Part shown: piece after piece, positions 10,318 to 19,786 of the stretch
Layout of the letters: each line of letters starts with the position of its first letter
How positions within the stretch are numbered: position 1 is the stretch's first letter
Source of the DNA: Trichomonas vaginalis G3
Taxonomy: Eukaryota > Parabasalia > Trichomonadida > Trichomonadidae
Assembly: GCF_026262505.1 (NCBI RefSeq)
Contig: NC_067208.1
Location: forward strand, 9,991,962 to 10,055,961
Direction: 5' to 3'
Length of the DNA: 64,000 nt
The notes under the pieces: generated by a model
What the model saw: the letters and a program-made list of their open reading frames with translations, nothing else
Told to the model about the DNA's origin: nothing
The model's database searches: none
Position numbers and translations under genes: made by a program

Positions 10318-11887
10318 TATAGATCCGTATTTTTCCCAAGTGAGCGGGGTATCTCCAATCCCAGCCCTATCGTCCTCCCAGTGTCAGTTTTCAATATAAA
10401 ATCCAAATTTTTTTTGAAAATAAAAATTTCGAGAAATTTTTCTGATTTTTTTCTTTGATTTCAATAATTCAAAATAAATTTGGGAGTAAAAAGACACTAT
10501 TTAATGAAATTCATATGAGTGAATGTGGATAAATACTCTCAAAACATACAATTTATCTATTTTTTCTTTATATTATCAACTAATTAGTGATAATTTTTTT
10601 TGAATCAGATTTTTTTCATTAAAAACATAATATATAACACAACAATGATGCACACATACGTATCTACACATCAAAATATAAAGCTTGTTTTGGTCTGGGC
10701 ATCCCAACCCAAAATTCTTAAAAAATTGAATAAAATTGAATACTTGGGGCTGGGATACCCATCCCAAAACCGAATTGAATTTTTTGAATTAAAGAATATA
10801 TTTATGTATTTATAATATACATGTGATGTCTATAAAAAATACTAAATTCTAAAAAAAATCAATTTATTCAAAACGTATACTAAGTGATCACTTCATTAGT
10901 AGGATCAGCAATCCTACTAAATGGTGAGAACGCCACTAACTAAAAAGGGAGTCCTTGGAGCTCTTGATCTCTTGTCAGTAGAGTTCATAATGAGGCATGG
11001 CATCTACTGATTAGAGATCAGAGCAATCCTACCTTACCTTCAGGAGCTACAAAGCTCCTAATCGTTACGAGAGGGAGCTTTGGAGCTCCTGAGTCTCCAT
11101 CAACAGAGTCCCAGATGGTAAATGTCCTTTTCTGATGAAAGATGCGAAACACATCTCCGAACCAGGAGCTCCAAAGCTCCTAATCCTTACGAAAGGGAGC
11201 TTTGGAGCTCCTGAAACTCCTTTTACTATAAAATAGGACAGTTTTCTTCTGAGGTTCTCATCAAATCTAAGACTTCAGAAGAAAGCTGTCCTATCAATGT
11301 ATACTTACACTCTCATGGACTACAAGTGTACAATTTTAAGGCAGAGATTATCCGAGGCCTCTCATCAAATGAGGGACCTCGGATAATCTCTACCTTAAGT
11401 AGTCAAATAACTTTTCTCACTATTTAGGAACAAAAGAACAAGAGTTGGAGTACTTTAAGGCAAGATTCTTCCGAAATCTCTCATCGAATGAGAGACTTCG
11501 GAAGGACCTTGCCAAATCCTTGAACGCCAATATCCTTGGAACTGAGCTAGAACCAGGGAGAAGTAGCATACTATAGAGCACGATGGTAATCTCGGAAATG
11601 CTTATATCGCCCCAAGCACAATATTTAAGAAGTCTAACTCATATATACAAGAAGTCAGGCTGAATAGATATTGTGCATATGGTTTGCAGAACTCTCATGA
11701 TATTTAAAATTCATGTTATCCCAAAAAGGTGACACTTTGGGTGTATCGTCCATCCCAGGGATGCAAAAATCAGATCACCTTGGATCTATACTCATGATAT
11801 TTAAAATTCATGTTATCCCAAAAAGGTGACACTTTGGGTGTATCGTCCATCCCAGGGATGCAAAAATCAGATCACCTTGGATCTATA
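10318..11887. mobile_element. 1.57-kb hairpin-rich non-autonomous element nested in the Maverick
   Basis: The ends are TATAGATCC and its reverse complement GGATCTATA. A perfect 9-bp duplication TTGGATGTC lies outside on both sides (10309-10317 and 11888-11896). The last 97 bp are present twice in tandem (11694-11790 and 11791-11887), each copy ending in the terminal GGATCTATA. The inside has no convincing gene but at least five strong hairpins. Nine-base duplications suggest a Mutator-like family. The intact duplication says the insertion is recent, later than the Maverick itself. Confidence 0.8.
11042..11513. repeat. Cluster of five hairpins inside the nested element
   Basis: Five inverted repeats follow one another: 11042-11092 and 11163-11212 (both with arms around GGAGCTxCAAAGCTCC, alike to each other), 11235-11292 (arms around AGGACAG..CTTCTGA), 11338-11397 (arms around AGAGATTATCCGAGG) and 11457-11513 (arms around GGCAAG-TTCTTCCGAA). 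Loops of the last two share CATC-AATGAG-like words. The arms are 15-25 bases with few mismatches. Such serial hairpins are unusual for a plain transposon filler. Confidence 0.75.
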
Positions 11888-12445
11888 TTGGATGTCCGAC
11901 TGAGTTTACTATAAACGATATGAGCTATAATACAAAACTTATATCTGGTTTTTACTACCAACAGTTTCCTATAACAGGAAAAGGTGTCATACAAGGTCTA
12001 TCTGTTCCATTGACTTTAAGTACACCTATTTTATATATTGTTTCAAACTTAGGTTCAAAGTGCTATTCGAATGTCGACAGAAACTACTATGACCAAAAGA
12101 TACTCATGCGTATAAACAACACTTTCTCTGCTGGTTTGCCTATTGTTCATTCGAATGCAGAGTTTTCAGCTTTAGTAAACTCAAACACTTTAGCAAACAT
12201 AAACTTAACCTTAGTCGACGCAAACTTTGTTCCTGTAAAACTTTTATGTCCTATGTATTTGTCAATGACGGCAGAAAGTTTCGAATTGGAAGATGCAACT
12301 GGTGAAAGTATTGTACTACAAGAACAACTTCAACAACAAATAGCTCAAGAACAACAAATGCAACAAATGGAACAAATGCAACAAATGGAACAAATGCAAC
12401 AACAAAGTCAAGAATAAAAAAAATATTTTTTTTATTTTTATAAAA

Positions 12446-13681
12446 ATGTACAGAATAGATGTTTCAGATTTTTATGACTTCCAAGCCTTCAGAAATATGT
12501 GTCCATTTCGAGACTATAACAAAGCAGTCGAGAATTTGAAACGTTTAGTCATTTATGTTGACTCTGCCCCAGAATGTTATGTCATGAAAGAATGGGATGT
12601 AGTCTTTAACAAACCTAAAGCGACAATAGTTTCAGAACAAGAATGTAAACAGAAACTTAAGAAAATAAAAGTCGTACAAGTTGGCATGAAGATGTTAGAT
12701 GCTTGGGATATCTTATTGTCAAAACTTGAAGATTTTTCAGTTCGTGGTATAAAGTTCTATACACCATCTCCAAACTTCTATTCTATCTTCACTGGATATA
12801 AATACGAACAAGTAGAATGGAAAGAAAATGTTATAGAAGCTTGGTTAGACCATGTCAAAGAAATTATATGCAATGGAAACGAAAGAGTCTATGAGTATAT
12901 CTTATGTTGGTTTGCAAACATCTTACAACATCCAAGTGCTAAAAATGAAACTGCTCTCATCATAATTGGAAAACAAGGAACAGGTAAGAACACTTTCTTT
13001 ACAGATATCTTATGCAAACTGTTAGAAGGTTATTCGAATCCGAATATGACAAACTTAGAAAACATCTGCGGTAAATTTAACTCTTCAATAGAGAATATGA
13101 AACTTATAGTATGTAACGAACTTCAAAGTATAGATACAACAAAAGTTTTGAACTCGGATGCTTTGAAGAGTCTTATAACAGACAAAGTTGGAGTTGTTGA
13201 AAGAAAATATAAAGACCAGAGAGTTTGTGAAAATGTTGCAAATTTCATCATGGTTTCAAACAATGCCGTTCCGATGAAGTTAGAAAGTTCTGACAGAAGA
13301 TATGTAGTTGTCAGAACGTCAGATTCTCATATGCAAGATACAGAATATTTTGACGACTTAGCAGAAACTTTGACACCTAACTTTTACAACCACTTGTTCT
13401 CATATTTCATGACATTAGATATTTCAAAGTTCAATCCAAGACAAATTCCACATACCGAAGAGAGACAAACATTGTTAGAAGCAAACAAGAGTGTATATGA
13501 ACTGTTCATAGATGAGACTGACTTTGAGTGTTTAGATGAAAGGTCATTGTACGATTCGTATAAACAATATTGCCAAGAGTATGGTTATATGACAGCGTCT
13601 AAACGAACATTCTTGGCAAATGTCAAAAGTCTTTTAGACGTACAGAATGGTGTATATACAAAGAAAAATTTTTCTGAGTAA
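12446..13681 (+). CDS. SF3-type helicase (primase-helicase C-terminal type)
   Basis: 411 residues. Walker A is GKQGTGKN at about residues 175-182, followed by a Walker B-like LIVCNE near 220, motif C NFIMVSNN near 265 and an SSDRRYVV word near 281 that fits the arginine finger. This is the pattern of the viral/phage superfamily-3 helicases (D5-like family). It would unwind DNA during element replication, together with the protein-primed polymerase. TTTTTA lies 11 nt before the ATG. The frame looks whole. Confidence 0.88.
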   Translation: MYRIDVSDFYDFQAFRNMCPFRDYNKAVENLKRLVIYVDSAPECYVMKEWDVVFNKPKATIVSEQECKQKLKKIKVVQVGMKMLDAWDILLSKLEDFSVRGIKFYTPSPNFYSIFTGYKYEQVEWKENVIEAWLDHVKEIICNGNERVYEYILCWFANILQHPSAKNETALIIIGKQGTGKNTFFTDILCKLLEGYSNPNMTNLENICGKFNSSIENMKLIVCNELQSIDTTKVLNSDALKSLITDKVGVVERKYKDQRVCENVANFIMVSNNAVPMKLESSDRRYVVVRTSDSHMQDTEYFDDLAETLTPNFYNHLFSYFMTLDISKFNPRQIPHTEERQTLLEANKSVYELFIDETDFECLDERSLYDSYKQYCQEYGYMTASKRTFLANVKSLLDVQNGVYTKKNFSE

Positions 13682-13719
13682 ATTTTAAAAAAAAAATATT
13701 TTTTTATCCGATAGAAAAG

Positions 13720-14139
13720 ATGACGAAATTCATCTCAGTAAACAAGTACATGTCAGGACTTAAAGAAGAACTAGACCCATTCACATATTTGAATGTTTAC
13801 TTCTACCATTTTGAAAAGTCTACATTTGACAAAGTTTGGAACATCGAACCAGTTAAGTTTGCTATTGTGACTAAAAATGGTGCGAAATTTGAAGACTTAG
13901 ACATAGAAGGTTTGTTAACAGTCAAAGAAAGTTTTGACAGAAGGTTCTCAAACCTTAAAGAAGGCAAAGCATACAAACTTGTTATACCTTATGAACCAAA
14001 GAAAGCAGACGACTATGAATATTATGAGTCTAAGATAGTTGAAGTTCAAGGTAGATTGGGTAAGAAGATTTTAGAGTCTAAGCCAGTGTTTACTCCTAAA
14101 GAGGAAGAGAACATTGACATTGACCCAGAAATGTTCTAA
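13720..14139 (+). CDS. Maverick unknown protein downstream of the helicase
   Basis: 139 residues, with an acidic C terminus (EEENIDIDPEMF). The middle is strand-rich (VKFAIVTKNG, KAYKLVIPYEPKK). It starts 38 bases after the helicase with a TTTTTA box 13 nt before its ATG. A small DNA-binding role beside the helicase would fit an acidic-tailed single-strand-binding protein, but I see no diagnostic motif. Confidence 0.75.
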   Translation: MTKFISVNKYMSGLKEELDPFTYLNVYFYHFEKSTFDKVWNIEPVKFAIVTKNGAKFEDLDIEGLLTVKESFDRRFSNLKEGKAYKLVIPYEPKKADDYEYYESKIVEVQGRLGKKILESKPVFTPKEEENIDIDPEMF

Positions 14140-14155
14140 AAATAAAATTTTATTT

Positions 14156-14608
14156 TTACATGTCATATCTCACCTTCTCTGGAACTGGTTCAGGTTCTTT
14201 CTTCTCTTCTTCTACTTTCTTTTCTTTCTTTTCTCTCTTCTTCTTTTCTGGTGGAGTTATGTCAAACTTCTCAGAACCATATTTTTGTAAAAGTGCTTTG
14301 TCATTTAATAGCTCTTCTATTCTGTTTTCTATTTCATTTTCAAGAACAGCGCATGTGTCTTCTTTGCATTCTAAGAAGTTTTGTTGGACTTCATCTCTCC
14401 AAGAGGCGTCATCTCTGTCAACAAGTCTGTCATTGACAAATTTTAAGACTGCTCTGCTTAATGTTTTATGGTTCTTGTCATATTCCCAGAAACAGAACTT
14501 TAGAACAAATTCCCCTTTCTTGTTTACACTATGTAAGATTTTATGGTCGACAGATGTTTTGCTGTCGAAAAGCTTGTCTCGAATATATATAGCGAAATCG
14601 CTAGACAT
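14156..14608 (-). CDS. Maverick unknown protein with charged tail
   Basis: 150 residues on the minus strand, convergent with the preceding gene and divergent from the ATPase gene. The N-terminal two thirds are mixed helix and strand; the C-terminal 35 residues are an EKKKREKKEKK-type lysine/glutamate tail. TTTTTA lies 11 nt before the ATG. The complementary frame is also open for 151 codons, but it is Ser/Phe-rich shadow and the promoter element decides for the minus strand. Confidence 0.75.
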   Translation of the reverse strand: MSSDFAIYIRDKLFDSKTSVDHKILHSVNKKGEFVLKFCFWEYDKNHKTLSRAVLKFVNDRLVDRDDASWRDEVQQNFLECKEDTCAVLENEIENRIEELLNDKALLQKYGSEKFDITPPEKKKREKKEKKVEEEKKEPEPVPEKVRYDM

Positions 14609-14644
14609 TTTCTAAAAGATAAAAATTTTAATTTTTCTAAAAAT

Positions 14645-15520
14645 ATGTTAGAAAAAAAGTTTGCTGACATTGACAAGAAATTTGAGAATGTTTTAAACAA
14701 GAACAAGAGGAAGTTGGAAAATGCTCAGATAAAACCCATACATGACAAGTTCTTATTTGCTCAGAATGGTATAACAGGTCTAATTGCACCACCTGGGTCG
14801 GGTAAGACTTTCACTTATCTTAAAATGGCTGCACAACAACAAGAACTAGATGAGAAGAACCCATTCTATGAGTTAGTAGTCATTTGTTCGACTTCTGGTC
14901 AATTTGACCAAACCGTCAATTCGTTCAAAGATATTATAAAGAAGTCTAAGTTAGTATGTATAAAAGATACTGAGTTGTTAGATTGGATAAAGAAGTACCA
15001 AAGAAGAGTTTTGAAGTACAATGCTATAAATGAGTATGTCAATTCTAAGTTTAAAGACCCAAATGAGGAAATGCAGAGAATATTAGAGAAGAAACACTTC
15101 AGAAACAAACAGAAAGAGATAGAATACATTTCGAAGAAATTGCAATCTTACGATTGGAAGACTTACCCTCACAGATGTCTTCTTATCTTAGATGATTTCG
15201 CCTCTCATCCTTTGTTAAAGAATAGAGAACAAGACATGTGTCGAATTCTTAAGAAGCTCAGACACTTTAACATTTCAGTTGTCATTTGTGTACAGACAGC
15301 AAAGAGTTTAAGTAAGGATGTAAAGAGAATACTTACTGATATTATACTTTTCCCCGGATTGTCCGAAGACGATTTCATGGAACTTATGAAAGAGTCCATG
15401 GCAGGTAAGTTTGACAGACATGAACTATGGGAGAAGTACAAAGTCATACAAGACCCTCATACTTCTTTCAGAATTCATATCTACGCAAACAAAGTTCAAA
15501 TTGTAAAAAGTCAAGCTTGA
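14645..15520 (+). CDS. DNA-packaging ATPase (FtsK/HerA, A32-like)
   Basis: 291 residues from the ATG at 14645; a longer start at 14543 would run through the divergent neighbour's 5' end and is less likely. Walker A APPGSGKT is at about residues 48-55, Walker B LLILDDF at about 179-185, and a VVICVQTAKSL word around 215-225 fits the sensor-type region. This is the genome-packaging ATPase shared by Polintons, virophages and adenovirus-like agents. It pumps DNA into the preformed shell, so its presence supports the capsid assignments upstream. The frame looks whole. Confidence 0.88.
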   Translation: MLEKKFADIDKKFENVLNKNKRKLENAQIKPIHDKFLFAQNGITGLIAPPGSGKTFTYLKMAAQQQELDEKNPFYELVVICSTSGQFDQTVNSFKDIIKKSKLVCIKDTELLDWIKKYQRRVLKYNAINEYVNSKFKDPNEEMQRILEKKHFRNKQKEIEYISKKLQSYDWKTYPHRCLLILDDFASHPLLKNREQDMCRILKKLRHFNISVVICVQTAKSLSKDVKRILTDIILFPGLSEDDFMELMKESMAGKFDRHELWEKYKVIQDPHTSFRIHIYANKVQIVKSQA

Positions 15521-15525
15521 AAAAT

Positions 15526-16067
15526 GTAAGTGTTTGAGTCTTAGTCTGTTGTGGTGCTGGGGCTGTCGGTTCTTCTGGCTTTGGAATGGACTCGGTTGGT
15601 GGTACGTCGGACATTCGTTTGTGTCCTGTCGGAAGGAAGGACTTTTCCTGTTGGAAGGAAGGACTTTTCCTGTTGTCAAGAAATTTTTTTCCTTCCGGAA
15701 GGAAGGACTTTTCCTGTTGGAAGGAAAAACTTTTTCTGAAGGTCGGCCAAAAAGTTCTCAATTTTCGAAAATTTGAAGGGTTTACGGACGGACAACAAGA
15801 AAAATTTTTCCAGTTGTCAAGAAATTTTTTTCCTTCCGGAAGGAAGGACTTTTCCTGCTGGAAGGAAGGACTTTTCCTGTTGGAAGGAAGGACTTTTCCT
15901 GTTGGAAGGAAAAACTTTTTCTGTCGGAAGGAAGGACTCGGAATGCCAGAAGGAAGGACTCGGAATGCCAGAAGGAAGGACTCGGAATGTCGGAAGGAAG
16001 GACTCGGAATGTTGGAAGGATTTGACAAGACAATTTACCTTATAGAGCTACCTGAGCCATCTTTGGT
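15526..16067. repeat. 22-bp minisatellite island between 16-bp direct repeats
   Basis: From about 15635 to 16020 a 22-bp unit (GTTGGAAGGAAGGACTTTTCCT and a GGAATGCCAGAAGGAAGGACTC variant) is repeated, with a larger internal duplication containing a poly-T-flanked TTCCTTCCGGAAGGAA palindrome. The whole segment lies between two copies of GTCAAGCTTGAAAAAT (15510-15525 and 16068-16083). Several frames are open on both strands simply because of the repeat. It looks like sequence added to the Maverick between the ATPase and KilA-N genes. Confidence 0.75.
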
Positions 16068-16086
16068 GTCAAGCTTGAAAAATAAA

Positions 16087-16860
16087 CGCTTTACATGTAT
16101 TTTTCAGCAACTTCGTCAAAATACTCTGTTATCTTTTCTTTCAGTAATGGCAAATCTTCTTTGAATGTAAGTATTGTACAACCTTTCATATCATAGTGTG
16201 TTTGAGGTAACGTATCTTGAACTATCTGTTTAACATCTTCATTCGGTGTCATTGAAATCGGTAAGTTTTCGCGATAGAACCAATTTCTGTCAGATTTGTA
16301 AATCTTAGCAAGGTCGTAAAAGCTTTTGTTGTTTCTTCTGACTAAATGCAACATAACCATATCTCTGTCTTCTTCATTTTCATGTCAGTATACTTATAGT
16401 TCTTTTCCTTTCCTTTTGGTACCGAACGTGGTATTCTTTTCTGTATGTTTTTGTCTTCTTTCATCATATCTTCTCTCTGCTTTGTACAAAGTTCGTCAAG
16501 TAGCATAAGTATGTAGATTGCATAACGAGGTGAGGCCCACATTGCTATTGAACTAGCTAGGAACTTATGAACATATATACCTTTTAGATGTGATGGTAAG
16601 TTTTGTCTGTCTTGGTACATTTTTTTAAGTTCTACATGTTCAAACTCACTGAGGAGTTCATGAGTGCTATTTAATTCAAACCAGTCTTGTGGTTTCTTAG
16701 TATCTGGTGCAAAACATGCTGTCAAAATACTTTGCATTTGGTACATGTCATCTTTGACCGAACGAATGAGACGTAACTGTTTGTTATACTGAACCCACTC
16801 GTATTCTTCACTTATGGCTTCATGAACGATAGCAGTTGTTGTGTTCTCTGATGTTGTCAT
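16087..16860 (-). pseudogene. Maverick KilA-N family gene (not intact)
   Basis: Read from the ATG at 16860 (MTTSENTTT). At about residues 90-120 stands GIYVHKFLASSIAMWASPRY, the signature core of the KilA-N DNA-binding domain of large DNA viruses and phages. The downstream part continues as a second conserved region and ends in DEVAEKYM, identical to the end of the neighbouring paralogue. A TAAAAA box (minus TTTTTA) lies about 20 nt before the ATG. The gene is not intact in this copy. Confidence 0.7.
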
Positions 16861-16948
16861 ATCTGTCTTTACATACAAAATAAAAAAATAAAAAAAAATA
16901 AAATTAGCGTTATTTTCTATCTTGTATAAAAGACCAAAAATAAACGCT

Positions 16949-17560
16949 TTACATGTATTTTTCAGCAACTTCGTCAAATAATTTTATAGCTTTATCTATC
17001 TCATCTACTTCAAACGTTTCTTTACCTTTTATGGGAGCACCATACATTTTCTCAAACTTTTCAAGTAGTTCTGTTTCAGCAGCTCTCATATCGTTCACAA
17101 ACACAACCTTGACTCTATTGACTGTACTGTCATATCTTTGAGTTATATTAAATGTTCTTCCTATCTTATATCTCTTTGTATTGAAGTCCTTCGGTTTCTG
17201 AACGATGTAAAGTAAGCCTTCACTGCAACGTTCAGAATCGAATGAACCATATGTTATGAAATTATATCCAACAACTGGGTCTAACCATAACAAAACTATT
17301 GGTATAAGACTTTTGTCTATAAGATATGCTGTAGTTCCATAGAATCTTACCGATATCATAAGCTCAGGATTTCTTGTCAAAATTTTCTGAGTTGAAGCAA
17401 TTCCAACCCAATGGGATGTTTTCTTTCCAGATGGAGATATAATGTCTGACAAAGAATATTTGTTGTATTTCTTTGAGTATCTTACGTTTAAATCACCTAT
17501 TCTAACCACTTTGGTGTCATTGTCTATCTTTTTAACTGTTTCAAACTCAATGTTTAACAT
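16949..17560 (-). CDS. KilA-N / T5orf172 (GIY-YIG-like) protein
   Basis: 203 residues. The first 100 residues resemble a KilA-N domain, with the words KYNKYSLSDI and HWVGIASTQ. Residues of about 113-180 (GLLYIVQKPKD, then YKIGRT, then the helix around MRAAETELLEKF) match the T5orf172 family of the GIY-YIG nuclease superfamily, often fused to KilA-N in DNA viruses. It ends in the same DEVAEKYM and downstream bases as its neighbour. Poly-A/TAAAAA lies about 21 nt before the ATG, the same spacing as in the neighbour. DNA binding or cleavage is likely. Confidence 0.75.
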   Translation of the reverse strand: MLNIEFETVKKIDNDTKVVRIGDLNVRYSKKYNKYSLSDIISPSGKKTSHWVGIASTQKILTRNPELMISVRFYGTTAYLIDKSLIPIVLLWLDPVVGYNFITYGSFDSERCSEGLLYIVQKPKDFNTKRYKIGRTFNITQRYDSTVNRVKVVFVNDMRAAETELLEKFEKMYGAPIKGKETFEVDEIDKAIKLFDEVAEKYM

Positions 17561-17733
17561 TTCCTGTTCTTACATACAAAATAAAAAAATAAAAAAAAAT
17601 AAAACTAACTTTTTTTTCTATCTTTTCTATCTTGTATAAAAGATATGATTTCAGGGATTTTTTTTACGAAGAGTAAAAGTTCACTTCGTCAAAAAAATAC
17701 AGTTATATCATGAAATTTGGTCATTTTTTCAGC

Positions 17734-19536
17734 AAAAATATATTTTAGGTGGAACCAGGTCACTCGGTCACTCGGTCACTCGGTCATTTTAACTTCTCTG
17801 AAAAAGTGTGACAACATGACATTTTGACAACAACACAGGAAATGAATTTCATCGTCAATGTTTTGTTGAGATTTCTTCATCTAATTTCTCATGAACTTTC
17901 TTGTCTATGTTTTGTTGAGACTTCATCGTCAATGTTTTGTTGAGACTTCATCGTATATGTTTTGTTGAGATTTCATCGTCAATGAGTGTAAATGACCCAA
18001 AAATATATTTTAGGGTAGATGGTTAGATCTAACCTCTTTTCTACCCTCTTTTCTACCCCATATGTCCTTACTGAAAAAGTATGTGTTCCATATGTCATTT
18101 TACTCAGAATTCAATAAAAATATATTTTAGGGTAGATGGTTAGATCTAACCTCTTTTCTACCCTCATTTCTACCATAAAGTTTTATAAGCGTTTTACATG
18201 GTAAACATTGTGAATTCGTGAAATTCTAAACAATTTCGTAGCTTCTATTTCTTCTGTCAGTATGTCAAAAGTTTTCACAATATTGAATGTATCTTTATAT
18301 TTCTTCTTGACATCTGAAAGAAGGAAATCGTCAGCAGTTGGATAGTTTTTGTTCAGAAATGTCAACATGTCCATTTTATCTTCTGCTGGTTTCTCTACTT
18401 CTTTCTTTAAGTCAGCATAGTCGTTTCGCATTCTTTCTATCTCTTTGACGGAGTAGTTATATCTTCTCATTGCTGCTTTACATTTTGAACATTGTGGGTT
18501 CATTTTTGCGTTATATTCTGAAACCTTACCTGCAAGTATGACTAAGGCGTCAATGGTTTTCTTTAACTCAAAAGTTGCTGGTTTTATCTGTTGGTTCCAT
18601 ACCTTACCTCTTTTATCTTTATCTCTTATCTGCCATACACATTCAGCAACTAACGAAACAAAGTTGTCGTAGGTCTTAAACTCCCCAGATTTATATATGT
18701 CAGAGATGTTCTTATATAACATATCGCAATCTTTGTCCATGACTTTGTGGTTGCAATGAAATCCAAGAAACTCATAGTTTACCTTACGTATGAACTTCCT
18801 TATTTCTACTGAGTCAGTTGCTTTGACTTCTATTTCATCGAATTCTGGAATAGTAAGCTTTTGTTGTTGTATTTCAGGAAGTTTAGGTAAATGGTCAATA
18901 ATATCCTGCATTTCATAAAGATACTGTCCATTTTCTTCATCTTTTGCAGTGCAATCTAAATCTCCTTGGAGAAGTTCCTGCTTTATCTTCTGGATTTCTG
19001 TTTCGAAAGTAAACGAATCTGGAATGAAGCTTTTCATCTCTACTAACATTGAAGTTGGGTTCATGACTAACGAGTTTGGTGAAGTTGTTGCTAACATGTT
19101 CTTACAATAAAAATAAAAAATATTTTTTTAAAAAAACTAACTTTATTTTTTATGTTTTTTATGTTTTTTGTGAAAGTGTCAAAATTCAAGAGTTTTGTGT
19201 GTTTTCTACGATGGTAGAAATGAGGGTAGAAAAGAGGTTAGATCTAACCATCTACCCTAAAATATATTTTTATTGAATTCAGCAACAAAATTCAAGAGTT
19301 TTGTGTGTTTTCTACGATGGTAGAAATGAGGTTAGATCTAACCATCTAACCTAAAATATATTTTTGTCTGATTTACGCTCATGTTTGACAAAACATTTAC
19401 GATGAAATCTCAACAAAACATATACGATGAAATCTATTTCCTGTGTTGTTGTCAAAATGTCATGTTGTCACCATTTTCAAAAAGATGTTAGTTGACCGAG
19501 TGACCGAGTGACCTGGTCGCCTAAAATATATTTTTT
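17734..19536. repeat. Inverted-repeat cassette around one Maverick gene
   Basis: The left arm (17734-18180) and right arm (about 19200-19536) carry the same blocks in mirrored order: AAAATATATTTTAGG, a CACTCGGTCA repeat (three or four left, two right), a word around ACATGACATTTTGACAACA, a GATGAAGTCTCAACAAAACA-type repeat, and a GGTAGATGGTTAGATCTAACC block repeated twice. Between the arms lies one 304-codon gene. AAATATATTTTAGG marks both outer edges and also the inner sub-blocks. This may be a mobile cassette nested in the Maverick or an internal palindrome made by replication; no clear target duplication is seen. Confidence 0.75.
18183..19097 (-). CDS. Unknown protein inside the inverted-repeat cassette
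   Basis: 304 residues, mostly helical. It has a CNHKVMDKDC region near residue 115 and NPQCSKCKAAMRRYNYSVKE near 205-215; the CxxC pair there may be half of a zinc-binding site. The C-terminal part is coiled-coil-like. TTTTTA lies 10 nt before the ATG, so it uses the same start context as the other Maverick genes. I do not recognise a family; it is the only gene within the inverted repeats. Confidence 0.78.
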   Translation of the reverse strand: MLATTSPNSLVMNPTSMLVEMKSFIPDSFTFETEIQKIKQELLQGDLDCTAKDEENGQYLYEMQDIIDHLPKLPEIQQQKLTIPEFDEIEVKATDSVEIRKFIRKVNYEFLGFHCNHKVMDKDCDMLYKNISDIYKSGEFKTYDNFVSLVAECVWQIRDKDKRGKVWNQQIKPATFELKKTIDALVILAGKVSEYNAKMNPQCSKCKAAMRRYNYSVKEIERMRNDYADLKKEVEKPAEDKMDMLTFLNKNYPTADDFLLSDVKKKYKDTFNIVKTFDILTEEIEATKLFRISRIHNVYHVKRL

Positions 19537-19539
19537 TTT

Positions 19540-19786
19540 TATCTTAAGGAAATTCATGAAAATTCACCTGTTGAACTTTGTATAAAAAGCAACCCGCTGT
19601 TTTCCGGCGGTTGGTATATTCTTCACAAAATGCTTGTTTTGAGGTCGAGCCACTTTTGGCTCCACCTCTTTTTTCAACCAAAAACTCATTTTTGTCGAAT
19701 TCAGCACAAAATTCATGAAAATTCAAGAGGGTAGAAATGAGGGTAGAAAACAGGTTAGATCTAACCATCTACCCTAAAAGTATTTT
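19540..19786. other. Repeat-bearing spacer
   Basis: Holds another copy of the GGTTAGATCTAACCATCTACC block (around 19751-19775) and two copies of AAATTCATGAAAATTCA. A 74-codon minus frame (19544-19768) spans these repeats but has repeat composition and I do not call it a gene. Confidence 0.5.

Larger units (their letters stand above)
10014..12417 (+). pseudogene. Maverick gene split by a nested element; possible minor capsid (penton-like)
   Basis: The two outer parts (10014-10317 and 11888-12417) are Maverick coding sequence, and the middle is the nested element described separately. Residues such as YNSITTNLQSPQGRYCKLTL in the first part and TLANINLTLVDANFVPVKLL in the second are beta-rich, and the C terminus is a Gln/Met-rich tail of EQMQQM repeats. 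The position after the major capsid gene and before the helicase, and the beta-rich character, make a penton-like coat protein plausible; this is inference. CTTTTA lies 11 nt before the ATG. Confidence 0.55.

Noticed and set aside
10576-10815. Short frames in the nested element
   Set aside because: They overlap on both strands in AT-rich sequence with inverted TGGGCATCCCA words; no protein character.
15534-16164. Several open frames on both strands in the 22-bp minisatellite
   Set aside because: Openness follows from the repeat unit itself; none has a promoter box or protein character.
19544-19768. 74-codon minus-strand frame
   Set aside because: It covers the AAATTCATGAAAATTCA and TAGATCTAACC repeats and has no start element.
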